DNA of 7,979 nucleotides, from positions 9,827 to 17,805 of the forward strand of contig PLIQ01000080.1 of the NCBI GenBank assembly GCA_003140115.1. The letters run 5' to 3'. This document shows positions 1-5,251 of the stretch, piece after piece. The notes under the pieces are model-generated. The model was not told the origin of the DNA and made no database searches. It was given only the letters and a program-made list of their open reading frames with translations. This DNA is from Actinomycetota bacterium (GTDB taxonomy: Bacteria > Actinomycetota > Actinomycetes > Streptosporangiales > Streptosporangiaceae). Each line of letters starts with the position of its first letter. Position 1 is the first letter of the stretch. Position numbers and translations under genes: made by a program.

Positions 1-393
1 ACGGCCGATGTCGACCTCAGCTCGGTGAACACCGGCAACGAGACCAGGGACAACCACGTCCGCAGCGAGGACTTCTTCCACATCGAGAAGCACCCCACGA
101 TGTCCTTCCGCTCCACCGCCGTTCGCCCCGACGGGGACAACTTCCTGCTCGACGGCGACCTCACCCTCCGCGGTGTCACCCGCCCGGTGACGTTCCGCCT
201 CGAGCTGAACGGCTTCGGCCCCGACCCGTACGGCGGCACGCGGGCGGGCTTCTCGGCCACCACCGAGATCAACCGGAACGACTGGAACGTCAGCTTCAAC
301 GGCGCGATCCCCGGTTCCGGCAGCGCCGTGGTCCTCAGCGACAAGGTCACGGTCAACCTGGAGATCGAGGCCGTCCTCAGCCAGGACAAGTAA
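1..393 (+). CDS. YceI-family protein, 3' part (5' end outside window)
   Basis: The frame is open from base 1 to the TAA at 391-393 and gives 130 residues. YceI proteins are lipocalin-like beta-barrels of about 180 residues that bind long isoprenoid or other amphiphilic lipids, so roughly the first 50 residues lie before the window. The diagnostic core is visible: 'VNTGNETRDNHVRSEDFF' near the start, then 'HPTMSFRSTAVR', a 'DGDLTLRGVTRPVTF' strand pair, and a 'FSATTEINRNDWNV' strand before the C-terminal 'VTVNLEIEAVL'. A GTG at base 25 could be called as a start, but conserved YceI sequence already precedes it, so the gene is truncated by the window edge and does not begin there. No signal peptide can be judged from this fragment. 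It converges on the minus-strand gene ending at 500, with a hairpin terminator between them. Family assignment is secure; the ligand and physiological role are unknown. Confidence 0.93.
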   Translation, partial: TADVDLSSVNTGNETRDNHVRSEDFFHIEKHPTMSFRSTAVRPDGDNFLLDGDLTLRGVTRPVTFRLELNGFGPDPYGGTRAGFSATTEINRNDWNVSFNGAIPGSGSAVVLSDKVTVNLEIEAVLSQDK

Positions 394-419
394 TCCAGTA
401 ACCCAGTAACGCCTGCTAC

Positions 420-469
420 AGCGCTGAGCCGAGGGACCCCAGCACGGACCCTCGGCCCAGCGCTTCTTT
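420..469. terminator. Bidirectional intrinsic terminator hairpin
   Basis: An inverted repeat has arms 420-426 (AGCGCTG) plus 428-435 (GCCGAGGG) pairing with 449-456 (CCCTCGGC) plus 458-464 (CAGCGCT). This makes 15 base pairs with one A/C mismatch around a 13-nt loop. It is followed by TCTTTAAAA on the plus strand. It sits between the end of the YceI gene (393) and the stop of the minus-strand gene at 500, so it most likely serves both convergent transcripts. The T-run is short, which is common in high-GC actinomycetes. Confidence 0.85.
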
Positions 470-499
470 AAAATTCGGCCGAACGGCCGTGGTGCTCGC

Positions 500-781
500 T
501 CAGCTGCCCACGCCATGCTTCTCGAGGTAGTCGAGGTAGAGCGGGCGCAGCGCCTCGGCCACGTCGCCCTTTCCCGAGTCGATCGCGTCGGAGAGCAGCG
601 CGGTCACCTTGGTGATGTCCCGGCCGGCCTCGATGTCGTGTCCCTCGGAGGCCTCGGCCGCCGGGATGGACCGCAGCAGCTCCCAGAGGAACTCCACGTC
701 GAGGTGATGCAGCGCCCGCCGCACGGCGAGGTCGTGCAGCTCGCGGGCGGAAAGCTTGTCCAATTCTTCGCGGGTAGCCAC
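500..781 (-). CDS. Small conserved actinobacterial protein of unknown function, downstream of malQ
   Basis: This 93-residue protein starts at GTG (779-781) and ends at TGA (500-502). It has no signal peptide or membrane segment and reads as a soluble, mostly helical, acidic protein. An N-terminal helix 'REELDKLSARELHDLAVRRA' leads into 'LDVEFLWELLRSIPAAEA', then a central acidic stretch, and finally 'ALRPLYLDYLEKHG'. I have an impression of similar short proteins in actinomycetes but know of no assigned function. It follows malQ by 9 bp on the same strand. Its likely Shine-Dalgarno (AGGAGA, 794-799 as complement) overlaps the malQ stop codon, so the two genes should be co-transcribed and perhaps translationally coupled. 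The spacing of about 12 nt from that site to GTG is longer than ideal, but no better in-frame start is seen. No catalytic motif is evident, and a role in glucan metabolism is only a context inference. Confidence 0.82.
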   Translation of the reverse strand: MATREELDKLSARELHDLAVRRALHHLDVEFLWELLRSIPAAEASEGHDIEAGRDITKVTALLSDAIDSGKGDVAEALRPLYLDYLEKHGVGS

Positions 782-790
782 GCGTGGACT

Positions 791-2701
791 CTATCTCCTG
801 ATCTTCTCCGCCGCCGGCCGCAGGCCGCCGGACACGGCCTGCGCTACGGCCCGGACGCCGTCGCGGGCGGCCAGGTCCTCGAGCAGGACCGGCTCTCCGT
901 CACCGTCGGTGAGCGGAATCCGCCAATTCGGGTACTCGTTCACCGTCCCCGGCAGGTTCTGCGGCCGGCGTCCGCCCACCGCCTCGGCCAGCGACACGCC
1001 GATCAGCAGGGCCGGCGTCCGCGCCAAGAAGCCGTACAGGGCGACCGTGAACTCCTCCGGCGTCACCCCGGCGCGACCAGCCGGCCCGCCGGTCCGGCCG
1101 AGCAACCCCTCGCGGCCGAGCGACCCTTCGCCGCCGAGCAACTCTTCGCGGCCGAGCATCGCGAGCCATCCGTCCAGCTCGGCCCGGGCGGCGGCTCGCT
1201 CGTCCGCCTCCGGCTCGGTGAGCAGGCCGAGCTCGGCCCGGATGCTGACTTGCTCCCCGGTGAGGAACATGGCGGCCGGGGGCATGTCATGCGTGCCGAC
1301 CGTGGCCAGGCAGCCGCGGCGCCACTCGCCGGGCGGGCGCGGCGTGCCGTCCTGACGGCGTTCGAACCAGAGCATCGACGTGCCGAGCACCCGGCGGTCG
1401 GCCAGGAAGTCGCGCAGCCAGGGTTCGACCGTGCCCAGATCCTCCCCGATGGCCAGCGCGTGCGCGCGGGCCGCCTCGGCGCACAGCACGTCCCCGATCA
1501 GCTCGTGGTCATAGCGCACGTAGGTGCCCTGCCCGGGGGCCATCCCGGCGGGTATCCACCACAGCCGGGCCAGCCCCATGACGTGGTCGATGCGCAACCC
1601 CCCGGCGTGCTGGGTGCTGGCCGCGATGAGCTCGCCCAGCGGCCGGCCGGCCGCAGCGGCCAGCCAGCCCGGGTGCCACGGGGGCAGCGTCCAGTCCTGG
1701 CCCCGCTGGTTGAACTCGTCCGGCGGCGCGCCGACACTAACGCCGGTGACGATCACATCCTGCCGGGACCAGGCGTCGGCGCCGCCCGGATGCGCGCCGA
1801 CGGCCAGGTCATTGATGACGCCGATGTTCATGCCGGCCTGCCGGGCCGCGCGCTGCGCGGCGGCGGCCTGCTCCGCCGTCAGCCACTGCAGCCAGGCGTG
1901 GAACTCCACCCGGTCGGCCCGTGCCCGGCGCAGCGCCGTCACCTCCGGCGAGCGCGGATCGGCGAGCGCGGCCGGCCAGGTCCGCCAGTCCGGGCCGTGC
2001 ACCTCCGCGATCGCGCACCAGGTCGCCCAGTCCCGCACCGCGTCAGCGTCGCGGGCCAAGAAGGCATCGAGCTCCGCCTGGCGCCCGGGACTGAGGCCTG
2101 CCGCGCGGATGATCTCCAGCGCCGCGCGTTTGGCCGTCCAGACCGCGTCCCGGTCGATCAGCGCCGTCGTCCGGTTGGCGGCACGCAGCGGCGCGCCGAG
2201 AGCCTCGACCCAGGCCCGGTCGCCCGCGCTAAGCCTGGTGTACTCGGGAATGTCCTCGATCCGCAGGTAGAGCGGGGACAGGTGGCGCCTGGTCATGGCC
2301 AGGTACGGTGACGGGCTGATCGGGGCCTGCGGCTCGGCCGCGTGCAGCGGGTTGACCAGCACGAAGTCCGCGCCCAGCGCGCGCCCGCTCCACGCGGCGA
2401 GATCGGCCAGGTCGCGCAGGTCCCCGTGTCCCCAGGAACCGCGGGAGCGCACCGAGTACAGCTGCACGGCGAAGCCCCAAGACCTGCCGCGCGGCAACGG
2501 CGCCACCGCCCCGGCCGCGACCGCCCCGGCCGCCGCCGCTCCGCCCGCCGTCGGCGGCGGGCGTCGCTCGTCGTCCAGTGCCTCCAGGACGGCCGCCAGC
2601 GTCTCGTCGGTGACCTCCACTACGCGGCCTCGCCAGTCCTGATACGAGACCGCCACGCCATGAGCCTGGGCCCGGCGGATGAGTTCTGCCCGTCCTGTCA
2701 C
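791..2701 (-). CDS. malQ: 4-alpha-glucanotransferase (amylomaltase), GH77
   Basis: MalQ transfers alpha-1,4-glucan segments between maltodextrins, releasing glucose. It is cytosolic and works in maltodextrin and glycogen turnover. The 636-residue product has all GH77 landmarks: 'FAVQLYSVRSRGSWGHGDL' at 77-95, 'PSPY' at 130-133, 'PDEFNQRGQDW' at 327-337, the nucleophile Asp372 in 'GLRIDHVMGL', the acid/base Glu420 in 'AIGEDLGTV', the stabilising Asp472 in 'GTHDMP', and a C-terminal 'NLPGTVNEYPNWRIPL'. The start is GTG at 2699-2701, which matches the family N-terminus ('AHGVAVSYQDWRGR' at 13-26); an upstream ATG is out of frame. Two oddities stand out. Residues 43-70 are an Ala/Gly/Pro-rich linker where many actinobacterial MalQs have a beta-rich N-terminal domain, so the protein is shorter than the roughly 700 residues usual there. 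Residues 516-539 form four imperfect six-residue repeats. The small gene at 781-500 follows directly. Confidence 0.96.
   Translation of the reverse strand: MTGRAELIRRAQAHGVAVSYQDWRGRVVEVTDETLAAVLEALDDERRPPPTAGGAAAAGAVAAGAVAPLPRGRSWGFAVQLYSVRSRGSWGHGDLRDLADLAAWSGRALGADFVLVNPLHAAEPQAPISPSPYLAMTRRHLSPLYLRIEDIPEYTRLSAGDRAWVEALGAPLRAANRTTALIDRDAVWTAKRAALEIIRAAGLSPGRQAELDAFLARDADAVRDWATWCAIAEVHGPDWRTWPAALADPRSPEVTALRRARADRVEFHAWLQWLTAEQAAAAQRAARQAGMNIGVINDLAVGAHPGGADAWSRQDVIVTGVSVGAPPDEFNQRGQDWTLPPWHPGWLAAAAGRPLGELIAASTQHAGGLRIDHVMGLARLWWIPAGMAPGQGTYVRYDHELIGDVLCAEAARAHALAIGEDLGTVEPWLRDFLADRRVLGTSMLWFERRQDGTPRPPGEWRRGCLATVGTHDMPPAAMFLTGEQVSIRAELGLLTEPEADERAAARAELDGWLAMLGREELLGGEGSLGREGLLGRTGGPAGRAGVTPEEFTVALYGFLARTPALLIGVSLAEAVGGRRPQNLPGTVNEYPNWRIPLTDGDGEPVLLEDLAARDGVRAVAQAVSGGLRPAAEKIRR
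1085..1156 (-). repeat. In-frame 18-bp tandem repeat within malQ
   Basis: Four consecutive imperfect 18-bp units encode LGREEL, LGGEGS, LGREGL and LGRTGG (MalQ residues 516-539). On the plus strand the units show as recurring GCGGCCGAGC...CCTC/CTTC blocks. The unit is a multiple of three, so copy number can change without breaking the frame. The repeat lies in the segment after 'EPEADERAAARAELDGWLAML' and before 'FTVALYGFLARTPALL', away from the catalytic residues, so it probably forms a flexible surface loop. Confidence 0.8.
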
Positions 2702-2800
2702 CGCACTAGTGTGCCCCCAACCGAGGGCCAGGCATCTCAGTCTTAAGAGGCAGAACGATCCTGCACACCGCGGATCCGCTGCATTACAGGACTGATTGAC

Positions 2801-3379
2801 ATGAAGCTTGTTCCCACCACCGCCCGCCGCGTCGTCGCGATCGCCGCCGCGGCCGCCGCCGCCCTGGCCATCTCCACCGCCGCGTACGCGGCCACCTCGT
2901 CCGGAACGGCGTCCACCGCGCCGACCTTGATCCCCAGGTGCACCGCCAGTGATCTAGGCGTCTGGCTCGCGGTCGACCAGGGCAACGGCGCGGCCGGCAC
3001 GATCTACTACCCGCTTGAGTTCACCAACCTGAGCCCGCGCACGTGCTACTTGTACGGCTACCCGGGCGTGTCCGCGCTGGGCCGCAACGGGAACCGGCTC
3101 GGCAGCCCGGCGGGCTGGGGCAGCTTGCGGGGTGCGCGCATCGTGAACCTCGCGCCCGGCGCGACCGCGCACACCCTGCTGGCCTACCACGACGCGGTGG
3201 TCACCACCGAATCCGGCTGCGACCCGGTTGACTCGACGGCGAACCTGCAGGTCTACCCGCCCGGCCAGCGCAGCGCCACGTTCGCCGCCTTCTCCTTCGA
3301 GGCCTGCTCGCACGCGGGGCCGATCTGGATGACCATCGTCGAGCCGATCATCCCCGGTGTCGGGACCATCTACGGCTGA
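2801..3379 (+). CDS. Secreted DUF4232-domain protein
   Basis: This is a 192-residue exported protein of unknown function. Residues 1-30 form a signal peptide: basic 'TTARR', an Ala/Val/Ile core, and a probable AYA|A cleavage after residue 30. There is no lipobox cysteine. The mature part begins 'CTASDLGVWLAV' (Cys47) and continues 'YYPLEFTNLSPRTCYLYGYPGV' (split here as residues 69-90, Cys82), the signature of DUF4232 (a beta-sandwich domain common in actinomycete exported proteins). Cys140 and Cys169 complete a set of four, consistent with two disulfides outside the cell. ATG at 2801 has AGGA at 2788-2791 nine bases upstream. The gene is divergent from malQ across 99 bp and converges on the F420 oxidoreductase. 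Family call is firm; function is not known. Confidence 0.9.
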   Translation: MKLVPTTARRVVAIAAAAAAALAISTAAYAATSSGTASTAPTLIPRCTASDLGVWLAVDQGNGAAGTIYYPLEFTNLSPRTCYLYGYPGVSALGRNGNRLGSPAGWGSLRGARIVNLAPGATAHTLLAYHDAVVTTESGCDPVDSTANLQVYPPGQRSATFAAFSFEACSHAGPIWMTIVEPIIPGVGTIYG

Positions 3380-3391
3380 GCCGCTCCGCCC

Positions 3392-3422
3392 CTGACGCCG
3401 CCCCGCCACCGGGCGGCGTCAG
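3392..3422. terminator. Bidirectional terminator hairpin, perfect 12-bp stem
   Basis: CTGACGCCGCCC (3392-3403) pairs perfectly with GGGCGGCGTCAG (3411-3422) around a 7-nt loop, CGCCACC. It lies between the convergent DUF4232 gene (stop 3377-3379) and the F420 oxidoreductase (stop at 3419-3421). The right arm contains the oxidoreductase stop codon. There is no good T-run after it on either strand (CTTTC on the plus side), as is frequent for actinomycete terminators. Confidence 0.82.
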
Positions 3423-3868
3423 CTTTCGCCGACCGGCTCCAGGACGAACACCGGGATCTGCCGCGTGGTCTTCAGCTGGTACTCCGCGTACGGCGGGTAC
3501 GCGGCGACCGCCCGCTCCCACCATTGCGCGCGCTCCTCGCCGCTGACCTCGCGGGCCCTCATATCCTCCTTGTGCGGCCCGTCCTGCAGCTCGACCAGGG
3601 GATGGGCGCGCAGGTTGTAGTACCACACCGGATGCTCCGGCGCGCCGCCCTTGGACGCCACCATCGCGTACCGGCCGTCGTGCTCAACCCGCATGACCGG
3701 CGTCTTGCGCACCTTGCCGCTGCTGGCGCCGAGATTGGTCACGATCACCACCGGCAGGCCGGTGTCGCGCAGCGTCGTGCCCTGTGTCCCGCCGGACCCC
3801 TCGTACAGCTCGACCTGATCGCGCACCCAGGCCTGGGTGCTCGGCTCGTATTCTCCTTCAACAGGCAT
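3419..3868 (-). CDS. F420-dependent nitroreductase-family oxidoreductase (Ddn-like)
   Basis: The 149-residue protein belongs to the deazaflavin (F420)-dependent family that includes mycobacterial Ddn, whose members use reduced F420 to reduce quinones or other substrates. Family features: '[20 protein letters not shown]' (45-64), '[20 protein letters not shown]' (67-86, F420-binding loop with Ser72-Lys73), 'HPLVELQDG' (89-97) and the C-terminal '[20 protein letters not shown]' (124-143). Length matches the family (about 150). I chose ATG at 3866-3868: the frame stays open upstream to 3916, but those 16 residues do not resemble the family, where proteins typically begin just before '[14 protein letters not shown]'. 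Only a weak ribosome site precedes the ATG. It is divergent from the secreted-protein gene at 3928. Cofactor class is confident; the physiological substrate cannot be read from sequence. Confidence 0.93.
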   Translation of the reverse strand: MPVEGEYEPSTQAWVRDQVELYEGSGGTQGTTLRDTGLPVVIVTNLGASSGKVRKTPVMRVEHDGRYAMVASKGGAPEHPVWYYNLRAHPLVELQDGPHKEDMRAREVSGEERAQWWERAVAAYPPYAEYQLKTTRQIPVFVLEPVGES

Positions 3869-3927
3869 GGCGCTATTCAATACCAGATGCCGCGCAACCC
3901 CGACGCCCCGGGACACGTCTGAAGGTT

Positions 3928-4467
3928 GTGACTGCCCCAGGACGGCTCGCGACGGCGCTCGCGGTGGTGGCCGTTTCGATCGCGCTGCCCTTCGCCCGCA
4001 CCCCGGCCGGACCCGCGCATCCGGTGCCCACCGTCAGCTTCAGCGCCATGGGCCTGTCGTTCCGCTACCCGGCCACCTGGCACGCCGGGACCTGGAACGA
4101 CGTATCGAGCTTCAGCGCGTTGATCGTTTACCTGAGCACCGGTCAGCAGCATGGAGTCCTGGTCCGGTGGAGTGCGGACGGTTTCCCGGGTTTCCGCCTG
4201 CCCAAGCCGGACGCCACCATCGGCGGCCGACCGGCGCTCGAGACCAAGACCAGCGGGGGCTGGTGCGGGTCGCTGGGCGGCACCGAGACCATCACGGTCA
4301 CGATCCCGCGCGACACACCCGACAACTTGTACCAGATGCAGGCCTGCCTGAGCGCCCCCAACCTCCCCCAGCAAGAAGCCCAGATTTCTACCATGCTCCA
4401 CACCGTCGAGATCGCCAGGGGCGACTTAGGTTATTCCTCAATGGCCCCGCCCACGGCGCGCAGGTGA
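3928..4467 (+). CDS. Putative secreted protein of unknown function
   Basis: The likely start is GTG at 3928, giving 179 residues. GAAGG at 3921-3925 is very close to it (2 nt). The frame is open upstream to 3784, but that extension is basic, low-complexity and antisense to the oxidoreductase. Residues 5-30 form a signal peptide or single membrane anchor ('[18 protein letters not shown]', possible cleavage after Ala23 or Ala30). The mature part has '[19 protein letters not shown]' (38-56), a pattern seen in small PsbP/DUF-like exported proteins of actinomycetes, then '[10 protein letters not shown]', and 'ITVTIP' before 'LYQMQACL'. Cys113 and Cys140 could form one disulfide. I do not recognise a characterised family. 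The last 37 bp overlap the end of the convergent RraA gene, and no hairpin terminator is obvious there. Confidence 0.72.
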   Translation: MTAPGRLATALAVVAVSIALPFARTPAGPAHPVPTVSFSAMGLSFRYPATWHAGTWNDVSSFSALIVYLSTGQQHGVLVRWSADGFPGFRLPKPDATIGGRPALETKTSGGWCGSLGGTETITVTIPRDTPDNLYQMQACLSAPNLPQQEAQISTMLHTVEIARGDLGYSSMAPPTARR

Positions 4468-5138
4468 TCGCGGAAACTCAGGGCAGGTGTCCGCTGGCGC
4501 TGGGCCAGGTAGGTGTCGAACTGCACTTGACTGCGCAGGGAGATACCTGCCCGGAGCTGTTCGGCTTGGCGCCGCTCGGTGTCGCGGATTGTCTCCGCAA
4601 GCGTGAAGACTTCCCCTGCGCGGCTGGCCGGCACGAACAGCACGCCATCGTCATCGCCCAGGACCAGGTCCTCACGATCCACGGCCCAATCTCCCACCGT
4701 GGCGGATGCCAGCGCATCCAGGACCCGGGCATCGAGACGCTGCGGGCCGGCCGGGATCGTTCCCAGGCTGAAGACCGGCAGCCCGATCGCCTGGATGTCG
4801 GCGGTGTCGCGATGCAGCCCCCAGATCACGATTCCGTTCAGCCCTGCAGCCTGAGCCTCCAGAACCACCAGGTCGCCGATGCAGCTCTCATCGAGGCGCC
4901 CGTCGTTGTCGGCCACCAGCACCTCGCCGGGTGCGGCCCCTTCGAGCGCCTCGAGGAAAATATCGACGCTGCCGGCATGCCGGGCAGGACACACCCGCCC
5001 AGCCAGCCGGCTACCGGGCACGACCGCGTGCACACCCGCCGGCGCGCAGCGCACCGGGAGCTGAGCGCGGATGCATGCATCCGCCAGATGGGCAGTGGTC
5101 AGCGCCGCAAACCGCCGCCGGAGCTCTTGGTCATCCAT
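4431..5138 (-). CDS. RraA-family protein (HMG/CHA aldolase-like)
   Basis: The 235-residue product belongs to the RraA/HMG-aldolase superfamily. Relatives cleave 4-hydroxy-4-methyl-2-oxoglutarate or carboxy-hydroxy-oxoadipate, or decarboxylate oxaloacetate, using a divalent metal; E. coli RraA itself is an RNase E inhibitor. Seen here: 'TTAHLADAC' (14-22), 'GEVLVADNDGRLDESCIGDL' (71-90), 'GIVIWGLHRD' (102-111) with the conserved Arg110-Asp111 pair, 'GLPVFSLG' (119-126) and 'LGDDDGVLFVP' (160-170). The length and C-terminal '[14 protein letters not shown]' fit the longer aldolase-like group better than the roughly 160-residue RraA group. I chose ATG at 5136-5138 because GAAGG lies six bases upstream and homology begins there; the frame is open back to 5219. 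It is divergent from a MocR-type regulator that probably controls it. An enzyme with an intact active site is likely; the substrate is unknown. Confidence 0.9.
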   Translation of the reverse strand: MDDQELRRRFAALTTAHLADACIRAQLPVRCAPAGVHAVVPGSRLAGRVCPARHAGSVDIFLEALEGAAPGEVLVADNDGRLDESCIGDLVVLEAQAAGLNGIVIWGLHRDTADIQAIGLPVFSLGTIPAGPQRLDARVLDALASATVGDWAVDREDLVLGDDDGVLFVPASRAGEVFTLAETIRDTERRQAEQLRAGISLRSQVQFDTYLAQRQRTPALSFRDHLRAVGGAIEE

Positions 5139-5215
5139 CCTGCACCTTCGGCTCTCATCGTCGCGCTGAGGGTTAACCTGACCATGCTCGGCGCGCTCGG
5201 GTGGCGATCCCAGAG

Positions 5216-5251
5216 CCAATGCGGCAAAATTGGTTTGCAGATGAAGCCAAT
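5216..5251. promoter_or_regulatory. Putative MocR operator: CCAAT/ATTGG repeats
   Basis: CCAAT at 5216-5220 and ATTGG at 5229-5233 form an inverted repeat with an 8-bp spacer. A second CCAAT at 5247-5251 repeats the first after 31 bp, about three helical turns. The first two boxes lie in the spacer between the RraA gene and the MocR gene; the third is just inside the MocR coding sequence if ATG 5241 is used. MocR proteins (GabR, PdxR, TauR) are known to bind direct repeats near divergent promoters, often spaced by whole helical turns. Assignment to this regulator is inferred from position and architecture. Confidence 0.45.

Noticed and set aside
475..488. TTCGGCCGAA palindrome and neighbouring CGGCCG as a second terminator
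   Set aside because: The possible stem is only about four to five base pairs with a tiny loop, and the strong hairpin at 420-464 already explains termination.
515..2311. A 598-codon plus-strand open frame opposite malQ and the small gene
   Set aside because: It is antisense to a well-supported MalQ, is low-complexity and rich in Arg, Gly, Pro and Ala, and matches no family. Long antisense frames are expected opposite high-GC genes.
2770..2779. GCGGATCCGC perfect palindrome upstream of the DUF4232 gene as an operator
   Set aside because: A 10-bp GC-rich palindrome can easily arise by chance here, and there is no neighbouring regulator or second copy to support it.
2743..3409. Minus-strand open frames opposite the DUF4232 gene
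   Set aside because: They overlap a strongly supported secreted protein and have no recognisable domains.
3784..3927. N-terminal extension of the secreted-protein gene
   Set aside because: The added residues are basic, antisense to the oxidoreductase, and would hide the signal peptide behind about 48 residues.
3837..5240. In-frame open extension upstream of the MocR gene, suggesting a 941-residue protein
   Set aside because: It runs out of frame through the secreted-protein gene and antisense to the RraA gene, and its sequence is arginine-rich without domains. The MocR homology starts only near 5241.
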